Shown one piece after another: positions 1 to 12,566 of a stretch of 64,000 nt of DNA; within the stretch, counting starts at the first letter, position 1, and each line of letters begins with the position of its first letter. The DNA is from Anoplolepis gracilipes (lineage: Eukaryota > Arthropoda > Insecta > Hymenoptera > Formicidae): NCBI RefSeq assembly GCF_047496725.1, contig NC_132984.1:630501-694500 (forward strand). The letters run 5' to 3'. A program made the translations under genes and the position numbers. The notes below the pieces were generated by a model, which saw nothing but the letters and a program-made list of their open reading frames with translations, was not told the DNA's origin and did no database searches.

Positions 1-453
1 TTTTATAAAAGTGGTATTTAAACGTAGAAATAATATACTCAATATAATATGCAAATTTACTTAAAATTATATACTTTTATTTAAATAAAATAAATAATTC
101 CCTCCATCAAAAGCAAAGGTTTCTAGAAAAATCAATTTACTTGATTTAAAAGAACTTTTCCCTCAGAAAAACGTGCTGAAAATTGTACAATGTAGACACC
201 ACTAAACTGCAACGCTTTTTACATCGTTTTCACATTGTTTTATCTGTGCAATCGTAACCAACAATGAGTAAAAAAAATGTTGCATGTGGCTTTTAAATCC
301 ACATGTAAAAAAATGTCTAAAAATAAACTATTAAATATCATTAATATTATAAGAATTGTAAAGAAATTATAAAAATGATTTTAAAATTATATTTATATAA
401 TATATATAAAGTTTAAAAAAGAGCACTTATTATATAAAAATTGTATATATGAA

Positions 454-459
<6 letters not shown>

Positions 460-503
<44 letters not shown>
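460..503. repeat. (TA)n microsatellite
   Basis: An uninterrupted run of TA dinucleotides of about 44 bases in AT-rich spacer. Confidence 0.9.
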
Positions 504-509
<6 letters not shown>

Positions 510-708
510 CACACATAAAATTTCTCATTTTCCCTTTATATATCAAACTTTCCGTTATACTCTTCCGAAAAATAATAATATTCTGCTATAATTCTATCTA
601 AATCTTACGATTGCAAGATTAAAGATTGATAATGATTTACAGAAATGCAAAATTATTAGAGTCATAACAAAATTCCGATCAAAAGGACTTCTACGTAATT
701 TGACAGGT

Positions 709-1892
709 CTATCAGTAAATTCATAAACCACTATTTTATATTATTATTATATAAACTTAATTTTAATCGATTTGTTCTATAAAATTGCTCAATTATTTAT
801 CAATTAATTTTACAATATTCTTTTATAAAAAAATTCTTTCTGTTTATCCGCGCGATGTGAAAAAAATCGTTTTCAGTCAAAGTTTTCATTTTTATCACAC
901 TCTTTCTTGTATCTGTCAATTACCATTCTTCACTTTATTTATCTCTCCTCAGCATCTGGCACACGGAGGAGGGGGAGGATAAGGGGGGGGGGAGAGTGTG
1001 CGTACGTATCTTTGTTCGCGCCGGCCGCGAGAAAGATCCGGGGTTTCTGGTTCCTGAACTCCTCCTGAGAGACTGAAAGTGAAAGGGAAACGAAACGTAC
1101 GACGTGGCAGATAACGTAGCAAGGACGTCCACTGCAACTTCGCCGGCCGTTGCCGCCCTCGTCGAGTATATATTCGTATTCGATATATATATATATATAT
1201 ATATATCCCTCAACCCTGCCCTCCCCTCCCCCCTTTAGTTCGACTGTCGTTAAAAATCACTGTCTCCCGGCGCCGTTCTTAACCGCGCACCCTTCTTGAC
1301 CTTCTCCTTTCGCGTTCTTTCGTCTCTGTCTGTCTCCCTTTTCTTTGTCCATATTTTTCTGTACTGTCCACGCCTTTCGATAAGGAGACGACGATGGACG
1401 TATCTGTCGTGACACGGCTCCGAGATGCGTTTTGTACAGAAAACCAGAGAGAGTATTTGTTCTTATTCAATTAAACTCACAGAATCTTCAGCTGTTTGCT
1501 TAATTAATAAATTCATCAAATTATTATTTTATATTGTTATTTTATAAATCTAATATTAATTGATTTGTTTTGTAAAATTGCTCAATTATTTGTTAATTAA
1601 TTTTACAATATTCTTTTATAGAAAATTTTTTCTCCCGTTTATCCGCGCGATGTGAAAAAAATTCCAAACTTATTGTTAGTTCAATATTTATCTTTACATT
1701 TTATATTTTTACAAAATTATGGAGATTACAAAAGCAAATTCACAAATCCTCTAACTATTTGCTTAATTAATAAATTCATAAATCACTATTTTATATTATT
1801 ATTTTATAAACCTAATTTTAATTGATTTGTTCTATAAAATTGCTCAATTATTTTATTAATTAATTTTACAATATTCTTTTATAAAAAATTTT
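709..1892 (+). repeat. AT-rich block present three times in direct orientation
   Basis: A block of about 130-170 bp occurs at about 709-868, 1490-1663 and 1755-1892. All three share the string TAAAATTGCTCAATTATTT followed by an ACAATATTCTTTTAT segment. The first two also share the downstream string GTTTATCCGCGCGATGTG. The copies differ by scattered substitutions, so this is a dispersed local duplication and not a perfect satellite. The GC-rich island 955-1480 lies between copies one and two. Confidence 0.8.
955..1480. other. GC-rich island in AT-rich spacer
   Basis: Base composition changes abruptly to GC- and CpG-rich, beginning with a G-run (about 981-990) and including CGCGCCGGCCGCGAG. 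Both strands contain short open frames without recognisable protein similarity. Such islands in this window coincide with promoters (MED1, XKR/UBE3C, allatostatin), so an unannotated promoter or first exon is possible. A short (TA)n tract sits at 1186-1206. Confidence 0.4.
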
Positions 1893-2749
1893 ATGGAGAT
1901 TACAAAGCCGCTGAACTCGAAACATAAAGAAAGATCCAAAAGAAAGATCGAGGTCAGGTTTTAATTAACTAAATCATATGTTTTAATTAACATACATGAT
2001 TCATACACAAAGATGACATCTGCAATCGAAACAAGACTTCTATATGTAATATTTAAATGTCATCGAAAATATTCTTTTCAAATCACAGCTTGTATTCTCG
2101 ACGACCGATTTTCTTTTCTCTTTTTAGAATTCTTGACAAGTCGCATCGAAACTGTGAGGAAGCCACGTACCGTTAGCCACCAATTCGGAATAATAAGTTT
2201 CTGGAACGATGCGCGCGTTCGGGTGCGACGAACTGCTCGCATTGCGAAAGGAAATGCGGTTGATCGGTTGACAGCAGTTGACAGTTAAAGCCCACGTTTC
2301 TAATAATCAGTTAATCGTAATAGTAACTATTGTGGTGTACAATAATCGCGCTTTCATATTTAAGTATTCGTTGAGAAACAGTGGAAGACTCGCGATAAAA
2401 AGTATGATTAATCAAAAATTTATTAAAAATCAATTTATCGAGAAGGAAGAATTTTTTTTTTAATAGAAAAAATTAATTTATTAAAGACACTATTTTTTAA
2501 ATTAATTTTTGTTAGAAATATTTAATTATTAAAAGATCAGACATTGCTATCTGTGTATATTTGAATACGTGTATAATAAAAAATTGCTTTAATTCAAAGT
2601 CGATTAATATAAAGAATAATGATGAAAGAATCGATATGTCGCGAGCACAAAACCTTTAACAAAAAAAAAAAAAATCAACTTATCGTGGACAATAAAATAT
2701 GTATTTAACGAGCAATTCATTTATCTAGAGTAGTAAAAGACTGATTCAC

Positions 2750-3220
2750 CTCTTATCGATCTATTGTCGATGAAAGCGCAGGATACGCGCAGGATACGCG
2801 CAGAGGAACCTTCGGCGCGAAATCGCCGAAGAATTTCGTACACGCATCGCGCGTGTGCATGTTGAATCACGCGTGCAAAAGGGAGGCAGAGTTCTCCGAG
2901 GAACGCGAGGTCACGTGGAAAGGAACGACCTTGCCACGCGGCGGATATATTTCGAGAATGGATTTTAACGAGATCCGCGGAAGGAGGAGAGAGGGGAAGG
3001 ACAAGGAAAAAAAAAAAAAGGTGGGAAAAACACGAGAGTGGAGATCGGCAGCCGGATCCAGTTCATCGTCCTCGATAGCTCGATCGTGAATCAACCATTT
3101 TTCCCGCCGGTCTCGAGAGGCCTAGGCTACTTATTTCGCCCGGAGAGAGGAGAGAGAGAGAGAGAGAGAGAGAATTCTACAGCGGTACCCACGATTTCTA
3201 GCGATTACGTATATATGTAC
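2750..3220. other. Second GC-richer patch with short tandem units and (GA)n
   Basis: The string CGCAGGATACG is repeated back to back near 2778-2800 and is followed by a small hairpin (TTCGGCG ... CGCCGAA, about 2811-2831). A (GA)n tract lies at about 3147-3172. No supported coding sequence is present. Its role is unknown. Confidence 0.35.
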
Positions 3221-4700
3221 TGAAGATGCACTGTGTGTAAAAGAAAAAGAGGAGAGAAAAAAAATACGTAGATTATTACTCGTCTACCGGAATTGAATTG
3301 CCCAGCGCTTCCGCGTTTTACGCTTATCTTTCTCTCTTGCAGTTTATTAAAATGCTTATCGTATAATGACACTTTATTGAGTTATTACTTGTCTATATAT
3401 TGTTTTGGATTAGATATATTTATCCAATATCTCTTATATTTATAATATATACAGAGAGAGAGAGAGAGAGAGATATTTTATATTTATATTTTATTAATAT
3501 ATAAATTAATTAAACAAGAGAAACTATTTCTCTTTTTTTATAAATTTATTTAAATATTATAATATTATATATTGTAGCTTGTCAGCTGGTTTAATCAATT
3601 TAATTCAATTAATTAAAGTTTTATTTTTAATCTTAAATTGAAGTTACAGCTGATTTAAAAATGATTAATTCTTATTGTCAGAAAGATTGTTCACGTCTTC
3701 AAAAATGTTGTGATCACCCATTTCGTAGGAAGATTTTATTTTGCGCGTCATATGTTTGACATAAATTTGAATAATTGTAATTTATTTAGGAAAATTTTGA
3801 ATTGATTTCAGTCACATTAAGAGCGAAATTGTCGGTCTGCGACTTGTGTTAGGTAAGCGATTGTTGTGTTATTATTGCGAACAGATCTTACCTCGCTATG
3901 TTCAAAGATACTCGACGGGACTTTCTAATGAAATTTTCACCAAGAGACATCCGTCTTGGTATTTTCTAAATAATGATATAGTGAGACATCGCGTACATAC
4001 ATTGATTATTATTATTTATTCACGTTACATTTATATAGACCGCGTTTCGAAATTGATTAAACTATATTGATTAATATAAGAAATCGATCTAAGAATTCTT
4101 ACCTTGCTATTTATAAAGATTCACGATGAGATTATTTTAATGACCTTTTCATGCGAGGAGAAACCCGTTTTGCGAATTATTTTGTAAATTCCTTTTTATA
4201 CGTAATCTCGCGCGAATGAGTCGCAACACACTCCGCGTATAAATCGCGCGAAACTCGAATAGAATATTTCGCTTTGTATATAACGCGCTTACTTTCTCTT
4301 CTTCCCTGCTTGCGCTACAATAATGCCCTGGTTAGGTTGCGGGATCTATTTCTGCGATGAACCAGGGACAATTTCCCCCGGGGATCCATCGCGATCAAAT
4401 CAAACTTTAGCTCAATTTCACCCGCGAGGATAATGAAAATTAGAAATGAAAAATAATCGACAAAACGATTAAGTTTTCAACCACCGAGATTCTCCGATCA
4501 ATCGTCGAGCAGGCGGTTCTTTCGACAACTGACCACAGTAATGACGAAGAAACCCCTTTGTGACGCACCCTATCGTACGATAAGGCGTTATCACGGCCGT
4601 GAGAAAAAATCGAGGGATCTTTTTTCGTCGATAATATCGATAATGTCGAAATAAAAGGACTTTCCGACGATTACGTCGGGATTACAGGGGGATCAGTTCG

Positions 4701-4708
4701 TGACGTCA
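4701..4708. promoter_or_regulatory. Perfect CRE-type octamer TGACGTCA
   Basis: The palindrome TGACGTCA is the consensus site for CREB/ATF bZIP dimers. A TGACTC half-like AP-1 motif follows about 20 bases later. No promoter is evident immediately next to it, so function is only a possibility. Confidence 0.35.
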
Positions 4709-5317
4709 TCCGTCAGATAAATGATGACTCTTTACACGAGAGAAATAGAGAGGGAAAAAAGAGACCCGCTTCCTGGCCGCTCTATCTCGGCTGTGCTGTA
4801 TCGGCATCAACTATATCGTGGAGATCGATGACAAATCGTGGGATAATCGGCGATAGCGAAAGTAACGGGCGCAAGGTCAGCTCGTGCCGTAAATATGCAA
4901 TTATCGCCTCCTCTCTCGCAACATGCGACTCGCGTCGTTCGTCACGGCGTGTTTCGCACGCCGCCCCCTTACTCATCTCCCAAGACGATCAATGAAGTTC
5001 CGCGAGTTGAAGCACACGAGATCGTTTCGACACGCGCGGCACGATCCTTATTGTTAGCAGAATTCTCGTTACGCTGTCGCCCACGAGTGATCCGGTCGAT
5101 TATTGTTTCTTAATCCACGCATTCGTTCAATCCCTGCATCCCGTTTCTTTCGTCCCGAGATTCGCGAGATATTATCAAATCTTTCAGATACTTTAATGTA
5201 TATATTTAAGGTATTTCGAAACCGGATGTCCTTTAGCAGCAGATTCTCCGGACAATTCGAGCTTTCCTTAATTAATATATCGAGGCAGGTCATTACTATT
5301 TTTTTTGCAATTTTTTT

Positions 5318-5800
5318 ATTTATTTTCCATCGTGTAGCTTCAAATTAAAATTCTATTCAAGCAAAGTCTATTTAAAATTATTGTTTTTTTTTAGGAAGGG
5401 CTTTTCTTTTTCGATCGCTCATAACTTGAAAATTGTAGCTTGACATTCTCACTGAGAAAAGAACAACTTAATATAATAATAGAATTAAGAAACATAATAT
5501 ATAATACATATTAAATATAGAATAAAAATAAAAATAAATATAATATATTTATACAATTTATTTTTCATCGTGTAACTAGGCTTCAAATTAAAATTCTATT
5601 CAAGCAAAGTCTATTTAAAATTATTGTTTTTTTTTAGGAAAAGCTTTTCTTTTTCGATCGCTCATAACTTGAAAATTGTAGCTTGACATTCTCACTGAGA
5701 AAAGAACAACTTAATATAATAATAGAATTAAGAAACATAATATATAATACATATTAAATATAGAATAAAAATAAAAATAAATATAATATGTTATACAATT
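5318..5800 (+). repeat. Direct tandem duplication, two units of about 243 bp
   Basis: The segment beginning CATCGTGTA and running through GATCGCTCATAACTTG to an AATATAGAATAAAAAT tail appears twice with a spacing of 243 bp (for example CAAATTAAAA at 5341 and 5584). The copies are nearly identical, with a few substitutions and small indels at the junction, so the duplication is recent. Confidence 0.9.
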
Positions 5801-6871
5801 AATGATATAATAACAAAAATACTTTATAATTAAAAAATTCTTTTATAATTTGAACGATTTCGCTATGCTATCGTTTTATCGAATCGTTCGACATCGTTAA
5901 ATTTGCATGCAGATTTCTAATTGACAAATTTATGTAACAAATTTGTTGACACGTGCAAACCATCTTTGATCATTTGATTTCGGAATTTTTCTCAACGCGA
6001 ACAATTTTGACATCTCCGAATTCTAATTCTCTTACGGAAAACTCGGCGCACATAGTTTTCGCGTAACAGCACAAATGGGGCACGCAACAAAACTACTTTC
6101 ATTTCTGCTCGCGGCGATTAATAAGTAGGAAGTTAACCCAGTAAAATCGTAATCGTAGCGTGAAGCGCATTTTAAATTAAATCGCGATCGTCTTTTTATT
6201 TTTTAAAGTTTTCAAATCAACTTCGAATAATTAATACTTTAACAGACTCAAAGCTTTTCAAATTGTTCATTAAAACTCGTAATTATGATATAATGTGCTA
6301 TATTAATTACAATATAAATTTTATTTAGTGGAGAGTTAACACGATTAATATTATTTCGTAATTTAACTCTCTCGGATTAATATCAAAATTATTAAACAGT
6401 TAATAACTTACGTTCGAAAATTGGAGAGTGAAAAGAATCTTTAAGGAAACTTTTTATAACTGCCATTAAAAATTGTCATAAGCTAAAGAATTTTAGTTAC
6501 GCCACGGTTAAATATTTTTACCGATTATTTTTAAAGACCCTAGAATTATTTTGAAATGCTTCGTATAATTACTTGTGAGTTTCAGATACTGAAAAGTTTA
6601 AAAATCATTTATTATCCAAAATTTACGTTATTCAATAACAATGTGTATTAGAATGTAATAAAATATATCAGTCTCGTAATAATATTTGTCTAGAAATGAA
6701 ACATTGACTGTATTAATGAGTTTGTTAAACGTCAATGATTCTTAGATAGTAGGACGCTTAATGAACGGAAATTCTCGATTTATCTAAATAATTAGTGCTT
6801 ATTAATCGCAACAATCGCATTAAAGAGAGACAGATGAAATTTAATAAATAATGCCATGATTTTACACTCAC

Positions 6872-7251
6872 TTGCGGATGATTCGGTCTCTGCTAGATCC
6901 TTATCGTCGGTATCCTCGCGATCCAGGCGGTCATAGTCGACGAATGACGTGCGACGGAGATGTGTCGAGGGATCGCTTTTCCTGGACCCGTTTCCTCGGA
7001 TGTTCAGGAGGAAACTGCTTCCTACTTTCGCACGCTCTTTCTTCTCTCACATGTGCCTGTGTATATATATATATATATCCGTTTTTCTCGGTCGCACAAA
7101 GAGAAGAACGAGAAATCTAGGATACTCTCGATGACGAGAAAACTGTCGCAGACGACGACGAGATCGCGCAAGATCGCCGGGATCGGTCAGGTGAAAGCGG
7201 AGTCGAGGTGAACGTCAGCCGAACGACGACTGCCGTGGCATCGTCTACCAA
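6872..7251 (+). promoter_or_regulatory. Putative promoter and 5' non-coding exon, possibly of SOAT
   Basis: A locally GC-richer segment ends in CTACCAAG followed by GTAGGTAG, a good 5' splice donor at 7252. No long frame with similarity precedes it. The first coding exon of SOAT downstream appears to be preceded by a 3' splice site at 11737 (ATATCAG), so joining of this exon to 11738 would give a 5' untranslated leader with a 4.5-kb first intron. This is inference from splice signals and orientation only. Confidence 0.35.
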
Positions 7252-7670
7252 GGTAGGTAGTTCTCCGAGGAGGACCTCCTCTCCCCGCCTGCCCTCTCGA
7301 TCGGCCGTGTACTTTCACAAGAGAGTAGGCAGACAGAAAGCGAGGCGAAGCAAAAGCGAGAGACTTGAATGCGAGAGATGCAAGCGATACGGATTATACA
7401 TATCGGTGCGTTTTCCGTCTTCATATACGCAAGTATGTCGAATTTTAGCATCGCCGATTTTGATATTTTTACCAGGTTTTCTCGTCTCATTTTATCGAAC
7501 CATAATCCTCTTCGGGACAGGTCGAGATTAAATGTCAGAGTTTCTTGCGCGAAACTCGAATCCGAGTGGAATGTTACCCTCGAATAGACAACCCGTCTTG
7601 CGATCGCGTCAAACGGTTTGCTTGTTGTAAAAGCGAACTCGTGATTAAATGCAGCTTCGACAAATTCTCC

Positions 7671-9007
7671 AAATTATTTCTAAGAAATGCAAGACGTGAA
7701 CCGTAAAATTATATTTTTCAAAAATTAACCCCTTTGTGGGCGTTAAATGATTTTTAATATATTTAATATATTTTTTTTTAAATAAACTTTTCGAGACGAG
7801 ATAAAAATATTAAAATGTAGAAATAAATAGTGATAAATAAAATCCTGTTCTTTTTGTTTATACATGAGAATTATTATCACGTTATTATTCCCGAAATTAT
7901 TTCTAACAAATGCAAGACGTGAACCGTAGGATTATATTTTTCAAAAATTAAGTCCTTTGTGGGCCTTAAATGATTTTTAATATATTTAATATATTTTTTT
8001 TTAAATAAACTTTTCGAGACGAGATAAAAATATTAAAATGTAGAAATAAATAGTGATAAATAAAATCCTGTTCTTTTTGTTTATACATGAGAATTATTAT
8101 CACGTTATTATTCCCGAAATTATTTCTAACAAATGCAAGACGTGAACCGTAGGATTATATTTTTCAAAAATTAAGCCCTTAGTGGGCCTTAAATGATTTT
8201 TAATATATTTAATATATTTTTTTTTAAATAAACTTTTCGAGACGAGATAAAAATATTAAAATGTAGAAATAAATAGTGATAAATAAAATCCTGTTCTTTT
8301 TGTTTATACATGAGAATTATTATCACGTTATTATTCCCGAAATTATTTCTAACAAATGCAAGACGTGAACCGTAGGATTATATTTTTCAAAAATTAACCC
8401 CTTTGTGGGCGTTAAATGATTTTTAATATATTTAATATATTTTTTTTAAAATAAACTTTTCGAGACGAGATAAAAATATTAAAATGTAGAAATAAATAGT
8501 GATAAATAAAATCCTGTTCTTTTTGTTTATACATGAGAATTATTATCACGTTATTATTCCCGAAATTATTTCTAACAAATGCAAGACGTGAACCGTAGGA
8601 TTATATTTTTCAAAAATTAATCCCCTTGTGGGCATTAAACGATTTTTAATATATTTAATATATTTAATATATTTTTTTTTAAATAAACTTTTCGAGACGA
8701 GATAAAAATATAAAAATGTAAAAATAAATAGTGATAAATAAAATCCTGTTCTTTTTGTTTATACATGAAAATTATTATCACGTTATTATTCTCGAAATTA
8801 TTTCTAAGAAATGCAAGACGTGAACCGTAGGATTATATTTTTCAAAAATTAATCCCTTTGTTATACGATTTTTAATATATTTAATATATTTTTTTAAAAA
8901 TAAACTTCTCGAAACGAAATGAAAATATTAGAATATAGAGATAAATAGTAATAAATAAAATCTTGTTCTTTTTGTTTATACATGATAATTATTATCACGT
9001 TATTATG
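7671..9007 (+). repeat. Tandem array of six 223-bp units
   Basis: Units start with AAATTATTTCTAA at 7671, 7894, 8117, 8340, 8563 and 8795. The spacing is exactly 223 bp four times, then 232 bp because of an extra ATATTTAATA duplication. Each unit contains GCAAGACGTGAACCGTA, a poly-T run, and TTTTCGAGACGAGATAAAAA. Units two to five are almost identical; the last is the most diverged and loses the GTGGGC segment. No coding potential. This is a minisatellite-scale local array. Confidence 0.95.
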
Positions 9008-11737
9008 CAGTGTAATTTTTTTAATATTGTTTACAGACAATATTACAATTTTATTCTTCAGACATTATCTTAATAAAAATGCCCCCTGATTATCAACATT
9101 CTTAAGAACTTACTTCTCACAATATTGCAAAATTATAGAAGTGTTGAAATCTTTCACATATGAAAATATATTACTAAACTATTTATATGTAAATAAAAAT
9201 TTGAAAAATACACGACACATTTTGGAAAAACATCAATATTAATATACATACATATATGTATATATGTATGTATGTATATTTTTTTATTTAAAATATATAT
9301 TAATTTAAATTTAATCCTTCCTTCTTTTCTCAAATTAATGTAAAAAATATCAGCAAAACTTATTTTAACTAACTTATAAAATATTATTTGACAATTTATC
9401 AAATTTATCAAATATTTTTAAATATTTAAGAACGAGTAATAATAACAATGTAATAGGTAATGTAAAGGTAATATTACAGCAATACAATAGTTCCTTGTTT
9501 GCAAATGGGTCATCTGAGACATCTTATGAATGATGTGTTTTATATATATATACATATGTCTGTATATCAACAGAATTATCTCTTTCTATCTTTGTGATAT
9601 TACAACACAGTGATACATGATTAAATAAATAATATATATCGTTGGATGTAAAAACATCTACAAAACGTATTCGATACGAAAGGTATCATTTTAATTGTCT
9701 TGACATAATGTATAGACTATGATTCAATGTCATTATTATTTAATAATTTGTATGTACTTGCGATTTAAAGTGTTTATTATTACATCACGATGTAACGTTT
9801 CCTGATGAAATCTTCAATAAAAATTGTTAAAGTGCCCAACTTATTTTAATCACCAAATTCACATCATAACAACCAGAAGATATGATATCTCTACGTATTA
9901 TAGTTCATTAACAGATAGGAACACTTAAAACTTTTACTCCGTAAACATTACAAGAATTTAGTGATGAAATAATATTATTAAAGAAAAAAAAGAGTAAAAA
10001 AAGAAAATATACGAATGCTTATATGTGAAATGTTACACATATGTATATAAATAAGGTATGTATGTGCGAAAAAATAAATATCTTAAAATTGTAATTTCGT
10101 TATTTTCTCAATTATAGATATAGACAGGTTTATATAATCTGTTATTTATCTCTGTTGAGCAAGTATGCGTATGTCACGTTTGCTCACATCATGTCACATC
10201 TCGACGAGAACAGATAAAGGTCATGCAAATCGTAAGGATTAGCGGCTAATTCAAGTAGTAACAAGCAATGCTGTCGAATCATATTCGTGACCTACATGTC
10301 TTTTAAACTGTTTCACAAAAGGAAATCATGTTCAAATATCACGAGATGCTCTACGCAAAGTTTGAAATAACTCAGATTTAATCGAAAGGAAAAAAGAGAA
10401 AGAAAATGAGTATATAAAAAAGATCTACATATATAGAAAATATAAAATATGCATATTTATACACACATATTACATGTACATTAAAATAATTTACATTTAT
10501 TATATCTAATATATATAATTATTTATAGATATAATAAATATATTGTAGTTGTATATTTCTAATAAAGTTCTGCAATGTATGTTGAAATTTTGCTTATCAA
10601 ACAAATATTTGCCAGTATTTATCGAAACTTTCACACTCTCGTTACTATTTATCTTTACAATTAAATCACAAATTTATCTTTTCTGTTTTGTAAAATTAAC
10701 GGAAAAAATATGATTTTGCAATATTATCTGTTTATCGAAATTTAGTTTGCCAAAAGCGTGTTATTTTCAAATCTTTTCCCTTTATTTTTATTTATTAAGT
10801 TTTACATTTTGTGATTTTAACATCTGCAAATTTTCAATTTCCGATTTTAATTAACCGATTTTACATTACATTTTAAATCTTGCTTTTTTAATTTTTGTTT
10901 AAATATCTTGAATGTTAACTTTTTTTTTATTAAAAATGTGTCTTCATATTTATATATTTTAGAAACACTTTTCTTTCAATTTTAATCTATTTTCATTTTA
11001 ATTTCAAAGAATAAAATTTAAAAACATTTTATTATAACTTCTTCCTGTCTCTCCCTTTCATTTTTATATTTATCATATTTCTAATTTATCTGTTTTCTAT
11101 TGGAAAATAATTTTTCTATTTTCTATACTCGAGAATTTATTTATATTATTTCTCCTAGACTTGAATAATATTATAATATGATGACGCAAATCTCTCTCTC
11201 TCTCTCTCTCTCTCGAAGGAATCAATCAACCTGGCGCAGCGTATAGAAAGAAATTATGTACATACATGCATTCATATGATGGTTAAGGAATGATTCGAGA
11301 ACTATCAGTTCAACAAGAGTACACATGACCTTAAGCACCTTAGATCAGTGCGCACTGAACTGGCTGTACATGTGATAAGCGCCATGGAGACGTTTAGATA
11401 GTCGTCCTGCATGCAGCCAAGCGTGTTCAGTATACGCGTTACTGCCGGAAACACAAGTCGATGAAGAGCCGAGGTCGAAATTGAAAGTGAAGTAATCGAA
11501 GTTCGTGCACGGCATTCGCAACTCGATCGCCTAATCCTCGGACGTGTGTCTTCAAATTTTTAATTAATGAAAAGCTGCGCGACGCGCGCCAGTTTGTCCT
11601 GATATAATAAAATCTCTTGGAAAAATTTACTTGTTTTTTTTTTTCTCTCTCAACCGGACATGAAGTCGCTGACCTTTTAGGGAGGATCATAAACCATCGA
11701 GGGGAATCATAAATCGTCGTTCATATTCTAATATCAG
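9008..11737. other. AT-rich spacer, probably part of a long SOAT 5' intron
   Basis: No supported gene. The stretch contains (TA)/(TATG) runs near 9240-9275 and a (TC)n tract at 11192-11214. Several short frames are visible but none has family resemblance. Confidence 0.45.
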
Positions 11738-12514
11738 AGAAGATCGATAAGCGAGCCCTGCTCGATCATGGGGACCGCTACGGAAACTGCAAACAACGTT
11801 AGAATCTCCGAGGAAAATAAAACTAACGTCGCGAATGGTTTTCACGAGAAAGGTAAAGATCGAATTGATTAAATTGTTAAATTCAATTAAATTCAATCGT
11901 TGGAAGACATGAAATGAAATTTCACAGATTTTCTCTTGAAAATCTTGATATATTTATCTCTTTTCCGGACGTTCCAATTAATTCCGATCAAATCCCTTGC
12001 CTCTTCTAATCTCGCGCGTGTTTGTTGCATAAAAAATGTTATGTAAAAAAAAAAGATATTTTTTACACTATATCTATTTTTTATTGAATAATTTTTAGAA
12101 AAATTTGCAAAATTTTATCCACATTTTATCAAAGAAAATTATTTTTCCGCGATATCTCAAGTCTAACAATTGTTAATTTTTATCAGAAAATTTAAATGTT
12201 TGTTTTCTCATATACAACATTTACTGAACTTCAACCAACTCTGTTATTATTTTCGCAGAGAGTTATTATGTTAAATACAAGGATGTATTATTCTCGACGA
12301 GGTTTGTTTTGTTTACTTTGTGCCACTACGACCTATCGGTTAAAGACTTTTATAATTGTTGATAACATTTAATAACGATAATCTCATGCGTAGATACAAA
12401 TATATGTAGCGTTTTTCTACGATTTGATTTCAGAGAAACAGTAAAATATTTTTCATCTACTAATTTATATATATATTATATATAAATTAGTACATGAAAA
12501 ATATTTTTCTGTTT

Positions 12515-12566
<52 letters not shown>

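Larger units (their letters stand above)
1..6870. other. AT-rich non-coding stretch without a recognisable gene
   Basis: I find no open reading frame with protein-family resemblance here; reading frames are short and full of low-complexity residues. The stretch holds a (TA)n tract at about 460-503, three copies of an AT-rich block (709-1892), a GC-richer island (about 955-1480), a second GC-richer patch (about 2750-3220), a (GA)n tract near 3147-3172, a perfect CRE-type octamer at 4701 and a direct duplication at 5318-5800. It may carry distal regulatory DNA or untranslated exons of a neighbouring gene, which sequence alone cannot show. Confidence 0.5.

Noticed and set aside
7208..7531. Plus-strand 107-codon frame near the putative 5' exon
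   Set aside because: It runs through a good splice donor at 7252 and has no similarity; it is more likely untranslated leader and intron.
7671..9007. Tandem array considered as a CRISPR-like array
   Set aside because: Whole 223-bp units repeat without short-repeat/unique-spacer structure, and the DNA is eukaryotic.
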